From CAVQFD01 sp963724695 (GTDB taxonomy: Bacteria > Acidobacteriota > Vicinamibacteria > Vicinamibacterales > CAVVIG01), in NCBI GenBank assembly GCA_963724695.1, contig CAVRVW010000003.1, forward strand, positions 558,001-622,000: 64,000 bases of DNA, written 5' to 3'. Shown one piece after another: positions 43,674 through 52,133 of this stretch. The position numbers and the translations under genes are program-made. A model generated the notes under the pieces. It saw only the letters and a program-made list of their open reading frames with translations, was not told the origin of the DNA and did not search any database. Numbering within the stretch: the first letter of the stretch is position 1; each line of letters begins with the position of its first letter.

Positions 43674-44576
43674 ATGGTTCCTGACGAACAACGCTGGCTG
43701 CAGACACTTGGGCTCGGGCCGGGCGCAACCTGGCACCAGATCGAAGATGCGTACCGCGATCTGGTCAAGGTCTGGCATCCTGACCGTTTCCAGTCGGATC
43801 CCGCGCTCCGTCCGAAGGCGCAGGAGAAGCTTCGGGCGCTGAACGCTGCCTACGAACAGCTTCGGCGGTTGCCGCGCGCCGACCCTTCGACAGCTTTGGC
43901 GCGGCCACCGGCTTCTGCGGACGAACCCTCTCTCACGCCGCCCGAACCGCTCCCTCGCACGAAGAACATCGGCATGTTCACGGGCGCCCTGGTGGCGATT
44001 GCAGTAGTGGTTGGAACGTTTCTGTTCCTCGACGGGCGACGCGGCGCCGGCACGGCCGACGACGGCCTGCTTGGGACACAGCGCGACGCCGTGACTGGCA
44101 CCGAAAGCCCCGTTACGCCCGATCCCGTGCCCCGTCGAGTAGCGCCACAGCCTGCTGAGCGGAGTGGGACCGAAGCGCCGCTTTCGACCGAACCGCCCGC
44201 GCCGCTACCGACGAGCGGCACGCTGGCCGTCTCCTCACAGCCCATCGGCGCGACCGTGTACGTCGACGACCGGCCAGTCGGCAAGACCCCGCTGACCCTC
44301 TCGACGATTGTGCCGGGCGTGCATCGCATCCGCCTCGAGCTCGACGACTTTCCGGCGTGGCATTCATCGGTGCGGATAGAGGCCGGGAGCCGGGAGAAGC
44401 TGCTCGCGATCTTCGAGAGAGCTAGGTCTGAGGGCTACTTGACGACGGCCGCGACCTTGAGCACGCCCTGGTCGGTTGTGAGCGTGAGGCCGACGGTCTC
44501 GCCCGGCTTCAGCGGCTTCTTGAGATCCTTCAGCAGCAGATGCATCCCAGCCGGGCCGAGGGCGAGGCTCTCGTAG
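43674..44576 (+). CDS. DnaJ-TM-PEGA protein
   Basis: 300 residues, start 43674. Residues about 8-62 form a J domain with HPD (KVWHPDRF). A linker and one transmembrane helix (about 102-120) follow, then a Pro/Ser-rich spacer and a PEGA domain (about 183-245: TLAVSSQPIGATVYVDDRPV GKTPL, then PGVHRIRLELDDFPAWHSSV RI). The J domain would face the cytoplasm and recruit DnaK; PEGA is usually outside. The last 45 residues beyond IFERA are antisense to the PCuAC-like gene; a one-base shift gives a TAG near 44426, so the natural end is probably there. Confidence 0.8.
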   Translation: MVPDEQRWLQTLGLGPGATWHQIEDAYRDLVKVWHPDRFQSDPALRPKAQEKLRALNAAYEQLRRLPRADPSTALARPPASADEPSLTPPEPLPRTKNIGMFTGALVAIAVVVGTFLFLDGRRGAGTADDGLLGTQRDAVTGTESPVTPDPVPRRVAPQPAERSGTEAPLSTEPPAPLPTSGTLAVSSQPIGATVYVDDRPVGKTPLTLSTIVPGVHRIRLELDDFPAWHSSVRIEAGSREKLLAIFERARSEGYLTTAATLSTPWSVVSVRPTVSPGFSGFLRSFSSRCIPAGPRARLS

Positions 44577-44872
44577 GCCGGTACCGTGATCTCCTTGACG
44601 GCTTTCCCCGGGGTGCCGGGCGCCGCCTGGCGCAGCTCGACGCTCCCCGCAGCATCGCTAGCAGCCGCCGTGACGTAGATGTCGTACATCGTCGGGTTGC
44701 GGATAAGCGCGAAGGCTGCAGCGGTCGTCTCGCCGGGTGCGGGCGCCTTGACCCAGCCGTCCGCAGCGGTCACCGGCTTCTGCTGCGCTGAGACGGTGGT
44801 GGGCCCGACTGTCAGGGTCCCAACCACCGCGACCAACGCGACCGCCCGAATACCGTCTCTTCCCCAGCGCAT
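44435..44872 (-). CDS. PCu(A)C-like copper chaperone with degenerate metal site
   Basis: 145 residues with a signal peptide. The DUF461/PCuAC fold is clear: DGWVKAPAPGETTAAAFALI RNPT, VELRQAAPGTPG, then LALGPAGMHLLLKDLKKPLK PGETVGLTLTTDQG. PCuAC proteins normally bind Cu(I) with H-x(10)-M-x(21)-H-x-M. Here the first His (H-E-M segment) and second His appear lost, and only the Met of GMHLLL and adjacent His remain. Copper delivery for cytochrome oxidase assembly is therefore doubtful. Alternatively it binds copper through fewer ligands. Confidence 0.8.
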   Translation of the reverse strand: MRWGRDGIRAVALVAVVGTLTVGPTTVSAQQKPVTAADGWVKAPAPGETTAAAFALIRNPTMYDIYVTAAASDAAGSVELRQAAPGTPGKAVKEITVPAYESLALGPAGMHLLLKDLKKPLKPGETVGLTLTTDQGVLKVAAVVK

Positions 44873-44889
44873 GTGTGCCTCGTGATTGG

Positions 44890-45501
44890 TTACTGCTTGG
44901 CTTCAGCTGGCCGCCACGCGCTGGCATGCCGCTGCGCCTCGGCGATCTGTTCTGGCGTCATGCGCGCCGCGAGCGCGTCGCGGGCCTCGGCGAACCTGGT
45001 GTGCTCGGCACCCGACGAGCGTGATGCGGCGATGTTGAGCCACATATGAGCGGCGACCAGGTCTTGTGGAACGCCCTGCCCGGCAGCGTGCAGGACGCTG
45101 AGGGCCGCTTGCGCGCCTCTGTGATCCCGATCCGCGGCTTTCCGATACCACGACGCGGCCTGCGCGTAGTTCTGGGGCACGCCCTGCCCCCTTTCGTACA
45201 GCACGGCGAGCGCGAACTGCGCCAGGACAGGGGCGTCGGAGGGCGCCCGTCCCTGTTCAGCGGCCTTGCGATACCAGACGGCCGCTTGCGCGTAGTCCTG
45301 CGGCACCCCTTCGCCGTACTCGTAGCTGACGCCCATCTTGAACTGAGCGGACGGATCGCCAGATTCCGCCTCGGCACGTGCAGCCGCGGTGGAAGCGCGT
45401 CCCGCACCTTGCGGTGCGCGTGCCGCATCCTGCGCGACGGACAGGCGGCTCACCAGCAGGCCACACAGGACGGCCAGGACCACCCGTGTCAGCGTGCCCA
45501 T
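44890..45501 (-). CDS. Secreted Sel1-repeat protein
   Basis: 203 residues from ATG 45501 (MGTLTRVVLAVLCGLLVSRL, signal peptide). Three Sel1 repeats follow: about 55-90 (SAQFKMGVSYEYGEGVPQDY AQAAVWYRKAAEQG), 95-130 (QFALAVLYERGQGVPQNYAQ AASWYRKAADR) and 135-170. A tail (MTPEQIAEAQRHASAW) is also typical of the family. It is likely a periplasmic scaffold for protein complexes. A longer start would add a basic leader. Confidence 0.85.
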   Translation of the reverse strand: MGTLTRVVLAVLCGLLVSRLSVAQDAARAPQGAGRASTAAARAEAESGDPSAQFKMGVSYEYGEGVPQDYAQAAVWYRKAAEQGRAPSDAPVLAQFALAVLYERGQGVPQNYAQAASWYRKAADRDHRGAQAALSVLHAAGQGVPQDLVAAHMWLNIAASRSSGAEHTRFAEARDALAARMTPEQIAEAQRHASAWRPAEAKQ

Positions 45502-45650
45502 CGGGTCAAGGGTAGCACGGGTCTCCCGCCGGCCCCGCGAGCGCGCTGACGCGTTACGACCACGCAGCAAGCCGCCAAGGACACGCCAGGAAAGCCGCTC
45601 GACTGGCCGCGCCCGATCACGAGCGCGGCCAGGTTCGAAGAGTCAGCGCG

Positions 45651-46475
45651 CTATCGCGACGCGCGGCGCCGCCTGGCGGTGAGGCCCAGCCCCGTTGCCA
45701 GCGAGGCGAGACCGATGAGGCCCAGAAGGGGCAGGGGGCTCGCGGTCGAGGGCAGCTGCGCGGCGCCGCCCGATGCCGTCTGGCTCGAAGCGCCCGTTGC
45801 CTGGCGCGACGCGGCAGGCGCGCTGCTCGCGGCGCTGCCCGCGCCACCGCCAGCGGCACCGCCCGTGGCGCCCCTGGCGGCTCCACCCGCGGCACCGCCG
45901 CCGGATCCGCCGGCGGCCGCGGCGGCGGGTGCACCGCCTCCACGCGCGAGGGTCGCCTGCACTTCCTGCTCGGTCATCACCCGCGGCGGCAGCGACGTGA
46001 TGATGGTCGCCGACAGCTTGTCGTTGGCGCGGAAGTCCGAGACCCGCGCCGGCTTGCCTTCGCGCATGATCGTGACACCGCGCTTGTCCACGTCGCTCTG
46101 CGTGAACATCTTGATGCCCTCGTCAGTGCGAACGATCATGGCCGATCCCGAGACCTGCGCGACGGTCCCGTTCTTGACTTCGGTCACCGTGACGGGGACC
46201 AGCGTCGTCCTGGTGGTGATGGTCGCCGTGCCGGACATGCCGGGCTTCAGCTCGCGCACCGACAACGGCTTACCGTCGACGACGAAGCGGAAGTCGTCGG
46301 CCACGGTCATGTCCCTCGTGCCCTCGGGCAGATTGACGATCAGCCGGTTGCCGTCCACCGCGATGATCCGGAACTGCTTGGTTTCCGACGCCGTCGACGT
46401 TTGCGCAAAGGAGACGGCAGCCGTCAAGCAAACGAGACAACCACCCAGCATCACTTGGAGAATTCTCCGCGTCAT
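45651..46475 (-). CDS. Sortase substrate with LPSTA C-terminal sorting signal
   Basis: 274 residues from ATG 46475 with a signal peptide (ILQVMLGGCLVCLTAAVSFA). The body (about 30-180) contains beta-rich repeats (RIIAVDGNRLIVNLPEGTR, then TVTEVKNGTVAQVSGSAMIV RTD). A Gly/Ala/Ser-rich spacer (185-235) precedes the sorting signal: LPSTA at 241-245, a hydrophobic helix (PLPLLGLIGLASLATGLGL) and a basic tail ARRRRASR. A sortase gene is 86 bp upstream on the same strand. The motif fits the class D/E type LPxTA. I infer covalent anchoring to an envelope component. Confidence 0.8.
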   Translation of the reverse strand: MTRRILQVMLGGCLVCLTAAVSFAQTSTASETKQFRIIAVDGNRLIVNLPEGTRDMTVADDFRFVVDGKPLSVRELKPGMSGTATITTRTTLVPVTVTEVKNGTVAQVSGSAMIVRTDEGIKMFTQSDVDKRGVTIMREGKPARVSDFRANDKLSATIITSLPPRVMTEQEVQATLARGGGAPAAAAAGGSGGGAAGGAARGATGGAAGGGAGSAASSAPAASRQATGASSQTASGGAAQLPSTASPLPLLGLIGLASLATGLGLTARRRRASR

Positions 46476-46561
46476 AAAAACTCCTCTCACTTCCGTCTGC
46501 AGTTCACCGAATCTCACGGCGTATGCGTCTCGCCGAGTTCTGGGAGCGACGGTCGCCAGGC

Positions 46562-47287
46562 TCAGGGCAGCGTGCTCGAGGGACCCGGGCGGTCGACGCG
46601 CACGGCCCGGACGATGTAGCGCTGCGGCGCCGATCCGACGAAGTAGAACGGGTAGCACGTGACCAGGGTGAGCGAGCGTACGGGCGTCAGGTCGAGCACC
46701 GACACGTCGTCCGGATCGACGACCCAGGCGCGTTCGATGCGGTACGTCTCCTTTCCCTGCAACGTTTCGACTTCGATCCCGTCGCCGGGACGAACGTCCT
46801 TCAGGCCGCGGAAGAATCCGTCTCGATGCCCGGCGATTCCGGAGTTGCCGTCCGTCCCTGGCCGTGCCGTTCCGTCGATGTGACCAACCGCGCGATTGAG
46901 CGTGAAGTCGTCGGTGCCCGGCAGCACTGGCACTTCGAGACGGATCGTCGGGATGCGCAGGACCGCGAGGGGCGGAGGCGCGGGCTGGTGCAGCGCGCTT
47001 CGCCAGGCGCTGATGCGTCCGGGGGACCAGAGCGTCAGGTCGGGGGTGTCGGCCTGCTCGGCCGCTGCCGCGCGAAGGACACTGAAGCGTTCCAGTTCGT
47101 AGCGGGTACCCGTGACGCCGTCAAGGTACAGTGCAGCCCAGACGATCAGACAGAGCAGACCAACCGCCCAGGCCACTCGTTCCGCAAACAGCAAGGGCGA
47201 CCGGCGATCGGGTTGGGAACGTTCCACGCGCGGCGCCGTTGGCGTGCGTTGGTGAGCTGACCTGGAGAAAAGAAATCGGCCCAACAC
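46562..47287 (-). CDS. srtD: Class D/E-type sortase
   Basis: 241 residues with one N-terminal transmembrane helix (about 37-54) that would anchor it. The sortase beta-barrel carries the catalytic His154 (IAGHRDGFF), Cys211 (LTLVTCYPF) and Arg223 (APQRYIVRA), with the D-type LRIPTIRLEVPVLPGTDDFT entry strand. It cleaves LPxTx signals between Thr and the next residue. Its probable substrate is the LPSTA protein just downstream. Such pairs are unusual for a Gram-negative, though known in some. The gene symbol is given by class only. Confidence 0.85.
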   Translation of the reverse strand: MLGRFLFSRSAHQRTPTAPRVERSQPDRRSPLLFAERVAWAVGLLCLIVWAALYLDGVTGTRYELERFSVLRAAAAEQADTPDLTLWSPGRISAWRSALHQPAPPPLAVLRIPTIRLEVPVLPGTDDFTLNRAVGHIDGTARPGTDGNSGIAGHRDGFFRGLKDVRPGDGIEVETLQGKETYRIERAWVVDPDDVSVLDLTPVRSLTLVTCYPFYFVGSAPQRYIVRAVRVDRPGPSSTLP

Positions 47288-47297
47288 GCCGGGGATT

Positions 47298-47640
47298 CTA
47301 GCAGACGGACATCCCGCATGGCGCTAACTGTCCGCCAAGCTCGTCCGTATCACGTCCTCCAGCCTTTCCGTGTTTCACTGCGCGGAAGCCTGGGCGAACC
47401 AGCGCGGTGGGTCCGATTCCGGCCGTCCCGTTGCAGTCGTCACAGCACCTCGCTACGGTGCCATCGCTCAGAACGGGCATTTGTTTCCACAGGAGGAAAC
47501 AGGGGAACAGATCCGGCCGCTTCAACGGCAGGGTTACTTCGATGTCAATTTCGCTCGGGCGCGCCAGGTAGGGTCGAAGCATCAGCGGCGCCGCCAACGC
47601 AACCTCGGAGGAACGACCCGGCCGAGTGAAAGAGGTGCTC
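47298..47640 (-). pseudogene. Remnant of a SPASM-type radical-SAM C-terminal domain
   Basis: The minus-strand frame ending at 47298 reads FPCFLLWKQMPVLSDGTVAR CCDDCNG, then GFRAVKHGKAGG and PCGMSVC at the end. The CxxxxxxMxVLxDGxVxxCCDD pattern followed by a distal C-G-x-x-x-C is that of SPASM domains binding auxiliary 4Fe-4S clusters. The radical-SAM core and N-terminus are absent; upstream is only antisense of the tRNA. It is most likely a truncated remnant left by a deletion or rearrangement at the tRNA. Confidence 0.45.
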
Positions 47641-47707
47641 GATAGACAGCGTGATACTATGCAGAGTTGGTTCGTCGCTCGGGACGTGCCGTCAGCGCCC
47701 TCCGCCG

Positions 47708-47783
47708 GTCCCCATCGTCCAGAGGCCCAGGACGTGGCCCTTTCAAGGCCAAAACACGGGTTCGAATCCCGTTGGGGACGCCA
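47708..47783 (+). tRNA. tRNA-Glu (anticodon TTC)
   Basis: 76 bases including a genome-encoded CCA (47781-47783). The acceptor stem pairs GTCCCCA (47708-47714) with TGGGGAC (47773-47779). The anticodon stem TGGCC/GGCCA holds loop CTTTCAA with anticodon TTC, and the T-arm has the GGTTCGAATCC motif. No other tRNA is adjacent. Confidence 0.95.
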
Positions 47784-47883
47784 TACCTCGGGAATCAAAC
47801 GTCCGCCGAAACAGTCCGTTCAGCATGCCTTCGCCACGCGCACGCCAGCGATGGCGTCCGAGCGGTTCAAGACTGCGTCTTTA

Positions 47884-47900
47884 TGTATACACTGTAGACA
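47884..47900 (+). promoter_or_regulatory. Candidate PadR operator
   Basis: A perfect palindrome TGTATACA (47884-47891) and a one-mismatch copy TGTAGACA (47893-47900) lie just five bases before the padR-like GTG start. The position suits autoregulation; inference only. Confidence 0.35.
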
Positions 47901-47905
47901 CTACG

Positions 47906-48232
47906 GTGGACATTCCGGGCCCGTTTGAACAAGCCGTTCTGGTCGCCCTCCTCCGACTGGGCAAGGACGCTTACGGTCGGGCGATTCTGAACGAAGTCCA
48001 AGAGCGCCTCGAGCGCGACGTGTCAGCCGGTGCAGTGTACGCGACGCTCGAGCGCCTCGAAGCCAAGGGGCTAGCCTCCTCAACATTGGCGCCGGGAACG
48101 GCGATTCGAGGCGGGCGCGCACGGCGCTATTTTGCTCCTACCGCCGCCGGCATTCGGGCGTTGAACCATGCCAAGTCGGCGAACGACACGATGTGGCGCG
48201 GTCTCGTCTGGCCGCTGAAGGTGCGAACATGA
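47906..48232 (+). CDS. PadR-family transcriptional regulator
   Basis: 108 residues, GTG 47906. A winged helix begins at FEQAVLVALLRLGKDAYGRA ILNEVQERLERDVSAGAVYA TLERLEAKGL, with the diagnostic AVYATLERLE recognition helix. The wing follows (RGGRARRYFAPTAAGIRAL). It lacks the usual C-terminal dimer helix of longer PadR proteins. The next gene overlaps by four bases (ATGA) and encodes a membrane protein, the arrangement common in Acidobacteriota before macrolide-type permeases. It probably represses its own operon. Confidence 0.9.
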   Translation: MDIPGPFEQAVLVALLRLGKDAYGRAILNEVQERLERDVSAGAVYATLERLEAKGLASSTLAPGTAIRGGRARRYFAPTAAGIRALNHAKSANDTMWRGLVWPLKVRT

Positions 48233-48819
48233 GCGACGCTCAAGCGAATCCGCCGCACTGGGCCTCCACACTCCTCACCGCGCTGTTGAGGCCGTCCGAT
48301 TCCGAGTCAACTCCGGGCGACCTGCTCGAGGAGTATCGAGACGTCAGGCGCCCGTCCCTTGGGCAGCTTCGCGCTGACGCTTGGTACATCAAGCAGGTGC
48401 TCAGTGTGTTCTGGCGTCTGTTGTGGCCGTGGGTCGTCGTGATTGCCGTGCTGAGGGTTCTCGCGTTTCCCCTTCCAGGCGCATGGAATCCCAGTCTTGT
48501 GCCGGCGCCCGGAGTGTCACTTCTGGATGCCTTGATCCTCCTGGCAGCCGGGTATTACGGCTCACAACGGAGCGGACGACTCAGCACCGGTATCGTCATT
48601 TCGAGCGCAACAAGCTTCGTCGGCTTCACGACATTTTTCATCTATGCGGCTGCTAGCGCTCCGAGCCTTCTTCTTGCGCCGTTCGAGAAGCCGTTCATCT
48701 TTGTGATCATGTCCATTCTGCTGGCAATGGCACTCGGCTTTAGTCTTGTCCTCGGGACAGTGGGTGCCGCCGTAGGCTGCTGGCTGCCACCCACTCGACT
48801 GAGGGCTCGCCTGTCCTGA
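48229..48819 (+). CDS. Membrane protein paired with PadR
   Basis: 196 residues with about four hydrophobic segments. The N-terminus (PHWASTLLTALLRPSDSEST PGDLLEEYRDV) resembles the 'permease prefix' domain that precedes ABC/ADOP permeases in this phylum, but here no permease domain follows. It overlaps padR by four bases. It may be a stand-alone derivative of the prefix; transport activity is not supported. Confidence 0.6.
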   Translation: MSDAQANPPHWASTLLTALLRPSDSESTPGDLLEEYRDVRRPSLGQLRADAWYIKQVLSVFWRLLWPWVVVIAVLRVLAFPLPGAWNPSLVPAPGVSLLDALILLAAGYYGSQRSGRLSTGIVISSATSFVGFTTFFIYAAASAPSLLLAPFEKPFIFVIMSILLAMALGFSLVLGTVGAAVGCWLPPTRLRARLS

Positions 48820-49116
48820 CGTCGACTGCGTTCGCTGGGTAGTGGTTCAGTTTGACCGGGCAGTCCCCGAGGTTCGCAGTCGCCCTGGTCGAGTTTCTAC
48901 GGACCAGCTGGCCTGCGAGGCGGTTTCCCGCGCCGGTAGAATCGTCTTCCTCGACAAACCGGAGCCGTGACGCGGGCATATAATCGCCTTCGTGGCGCGG
49001 ATGTGCGCCGAAAGTGTGAGGGCAGCGGTGATCGGCACGCCTGATCTGCAAGCCGCCTTACCAGTCGACGACCAATCCGCGGCACGCGAACAATCCGATG
49101 TGATTGGAGGACCGTC
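48820..49116. other. Intergenic region, no gene seen
   Basis: About 300 bases, no open frame with homology. The last 20 bases hold GGAGGACCGTCGTG-type ribosome site before the coiled-coil gene start at 49117. Confidence 0.4.
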
Positions 49117-50751
49117 GTGAACCGACTCTCTGGAACCAATATGTGGATTCGCGATCTCGAGACCCCCGCAGGTCTCGATGTCAACGATGCGGCACCGGCC
49201 GTACGCGACGCGTCTTCCCGCGAAGACGTTCAGCTCGTGAGAACAGCGCTGTCGAACTTTCTGTTTCCTGATGACGAGGGAAGTTTCCACGACATCATTC
49301 GTGACATCGCTCTCGACGAACAGGAACAGGGGACGGGACTCGAGGAGCCCATGACGCCGGTTGAGCCCGCACCTGGCGAAGCAGGCCGCCGGCTTCTGAC
49401 TGGCTCGAGCCATCACCTCTCGCAACCGCACTCAGCTGTCGTCGTCTACGATGCGGTCGCGGTCCCTGACAGGGATTCTCTGGCGTCGGAGGATCTACGC
49501 GCGCTGGTCCGCCCGATCCGGATTGCCATCGGGCAAGCGACCAGTGAGACGGACGCCCTTCAGTCCGACTTGCGCCAGCTTCGCGAGGCCAGCGCACGGC
49601 TCGCTGAGGAATACCATCGGATTGACACCGGGTGCCGCGAGACTGAAGAACGCAGCACGATGGTGGCCGCAGCCATCAACGACCTCGAGCGACGACTCGG
49701 CCCGCTTGAGAGGCTTCGCGACGCCAGCGCACAGCTCGCTGAGAATTACCATCGGATTGACACCGGGTGCCGCGAGACTGAAGAACGCAGCACGATGGTG
49801 GCCGCAGCCATCAACGACCTCGAGCGACGACTCGGCCCGCTCGAGAGGCTTCGCGACGCCAGCGCACAGCTCGCTGAGGATTACCATCGGATTGACACCG
49901 GGTGCCGCGAGACTGAAGAACGCAGCACGATGGTGGCCGCAGCCATCAACGACCTCGAGCGACGACTCGGCCCGCTGGTCGCCGCACTGAATCAGCGTCG
50001 CCGAAGAGGTGATGCGCCACGCGAACGCCTTCGGCGCTCAGAACGACAGAATCGATCACGTCACCGAGCGTGTGGCCGCATTGGAGACACGGATCGTGAC
50101 GCTGACTGAAAAAGACGAGCGGCTCGGGCGAAGACGATCTGAAATTGAGACTTCGATGTCGAAAGCGCTTGCCGTGACACAGGCATCGGTCGCCCGAACA
50201 TGGCGCCGCATTCAGATGACGACGCAGCCGATGCGACGTCGGGGAGCGGTTGTTGGCAGCCTCAGCGTAGTGGCGTTTAGTTGCCGTTATCGCGATGCTG
50301 CTCAGTGGACCAGCCTACATCGCCATTTCTGCGCGCATCGACCCGCAGCCGGCGCTGGCGGTCTCGGATTCTGTCCCGCCCATTGGAACATTGCCCTTCT
50401 CCCCAGTTCCGGCAATCCACGCGACCCGGATCGTCAGCACAACGCCGACCAAACAGCCTGTTCAGAACGCACAATCTGCGGGGGTGCGGGTCCCCATCGT
50501 CAACGTGCGGTCGGCAATGGGCGAGGTCGCAATTCGTTGGAGCGCTCGTCGTGCGATCAGAGCCGGTCGGCGCAGCCGTCTTCATCAATCAGCGGCTTGT
50601 CGGAGAAACACCGCTTCAACTGACGGGACTGCGCGCAGGTTCACACGCCGTTCGTATCGAGCGGGAGGGATACGAGCGCTGGACAGTCGCCGTGCTCGTC
50701 CCGGCGGACAAACAGGCACTTGTGCAAGCCAAGCTTCAGCCACGTCGCTGA
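49117..50751 (+). CDS. Coiled-coil, transmembrane and PEGA protein with 45-residue repeats (frameshifted)
   Basis: Begins at GTG 49117. Residues about 150-290 are a predicted coiled coil built from near-identical repeats (YHRIDTGCRETEERSTMVAA, then INDLERRLGPLERLRDASAQ). After 49990 the frame shifts, and the coiled coil continues in the next frame (VMRHANAFGAQNDRIDHVTE, then MSKALAVTQASVARTWRRIQ). A hydrophobic helix near 50270-50330 (VAVIAMLLSGPAYIAISA) and a PEGA domain ending in AVFINQRLVGETPLQLTGLR and LQPRR follow. Two or three shifts are needed (about 50005, 50275 and 50530). I infer a cytoplasmic coiled coil, one membrane span and an outside PEGA domain. Confidence 0.6.
49579..49976 (+). 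repeat. 135-bp tandem repeat (45 residues) in the coiled-coil gene
   Basis: Two complete units (49612-49746 and 49747-49881), a partial third (49882-49976) and a diverged lead-in. Unit-to-unit differences are only a few bases, so expansion is recent. The unit length keeps the reading frame. Confidence 0.95.
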
Positions 50752-50799
50752 AGAGGTCGCGGGTGGTAGAGGCTGTGGCCAAAACGGCTCGCGCTGCGA

Positions 50800-52031
50800 T
50801 TACCGGCTTCCCGTTGCGGTCCCCGCGTTTCCCGGCTCGATGCGCAGCACGCCGCCCGGGTTGGCGTCGACCACCACGTAGATATTCCCGTCCGGCCCCT
50901 GACGCACGTCGCGGATCCGTTGACGCGCTTCGGTGAGGAGCGCCTCCCGGCCGAGCAGTCCGCCCTTCTCGTTGAAGGCAAGGCGGTGCAGGGACATCCC
51001 GACGAGCCCGCCGACGAAGATGTTGCCCTTCCACTGCGGAAACTTGTCCCCCGTGTAGAAGATCATCCCGGAGATCCCGATCGAGGGGAGCCACGTCAGG
51101 ACGGGCTCCTCGACGCCCTCTCTGTTGGGGTGCTGGCTGATGAGCACACCGTTCGGCCCATACTCGCGCCCGTATGACGCCACGGGCCAGCCGTAGTTCT
51201 TCCCGGCCTGCAGGATGTTCAGTTCGTCGCCGCCCTGCGGCCCGTGTTCGTTCGCCCACGCGGCGCCCGTGTCCGGATGAATCGCGAGCCCCTGCGCGTT
51301 CCTGTTGCCGTAGGTGAAGATCTCGGGCTTGTAGCCTTCCTTGCCCACGAAGGGATTGCCTGGCGCCGGCGCGCCGTCTTCGGTCAACCGCAGAACCTTT
51401 CCGCCGTGGATGGCGGTGTTCTGCGCGCGGTCGCGATCGCCGCGCTCTCCGATGGTCATGAACAGGGACGCCGTCGCGCCCGAACGCGAGCTTCGAACCA
51501 AAGTGTGGATTCCCCGTGTTGCAGTTGTCCGCCACGAACAGATCCTTCGTCTCGGTCAGCGCCTTGCCGTCGAACCGCCCGCGCATCAGCGCCGTCGTCG
51601 CCCCCGTGGCGCATGCCTTCGAGTACGTCAGATACAGCCAGCGGTTCTCGCTGAATCGCGGGTGCGGGCAACACCTCCAGCAACCCGCCCTGTCCGGTGG
51701 CCCAGACTTCGGGAGTGCCGGCGATCGGCTGAGGATCCAGCGTGCCGTTGCGGACGATACGAAGGCGGCCTGGCCGTTCGGTCACGAGCATCTCGCCGTC
51801 CGGCAGGAAGGTGAGGCCCCACGGAGTCACCAGGCCCTTGACCACCGGTACCACGCGGTACGCCGTGCCGCTCAGCTCGAGTTCCCGCGCGGCATCGGGA
51901 AACGGAAGCGGTGGAACCCGCTGGAAACTCCCTGGAGGCGGAGGTCCCCCTTGCGCAAGTGTCCCTGCGACCGCCAGTGTGACGATGGAAGCTGTAAGCA
52001 TGTCGCGCATGCGGTTTGTCGAGGTGATCAT
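50800..52031 (-). CDS. PQQ-dependent aldose sugar dehydrogenase (frameshifted)
   Basis: The N-terminal frame starts at 52031 (possibly at an internal Met) with a signal peptide and YRVVPVVKGLVTPWGLTFLP DGEMLVTERPGRLRIVRNG. Shifts near 51660, 51590 and 51490 link to LTYSKACATGATTALMRGRF and FVADNCNTGNPHFGSKLAFG. The last frame reads IHGGKVLRLTEDGAPAPGNP F, FTYGNRNAQGLAIHPDTGAA WANEHGPQGGDELNILQAGK NYGWP and VVVDANPGGVLRIEPGN. This is the soluble GDH (GSDH/YliI) family, with the canonical NEHGPQGGDE and GKNYGWP motifs for PQQ and calcium. It oxidises aldoses in the periplasm. Confidence 0.85.
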
Positions 52032-52133
52032 GTTGGATTCTCCTGCAGCACCGTCAATCTAGCACGCGCAGACCCTGGAAGGGTGAGCCCTGAAGAATCA
52101 GCGGTGCCAGTCGTGATTGAATGGTAGAGCCGC

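Noticed and set aside
44430..44576. Last 45 residues of the DnaJ-PEGA frame
   Set aside because: Antisense to the PCuAC-like gene; a one-base shift gives an earlier stop. Kept only as part of the open frame coordinates.
47298..47798. Long minus-strand frame with RDSNPCFGLERATSWASG-type sequence
   Set aside because: The N-terminal half is the antisense of tRNA-Glu, a well-known translation artefact. Only the 3' end (SPASM-like) is kept as a possible remnant.
49579..49976. Regular repeats resembling a CRISPR array
   Set aside because: Units are 135 bp with no spacers and are translated as coiled coil; no cas gene nearby.
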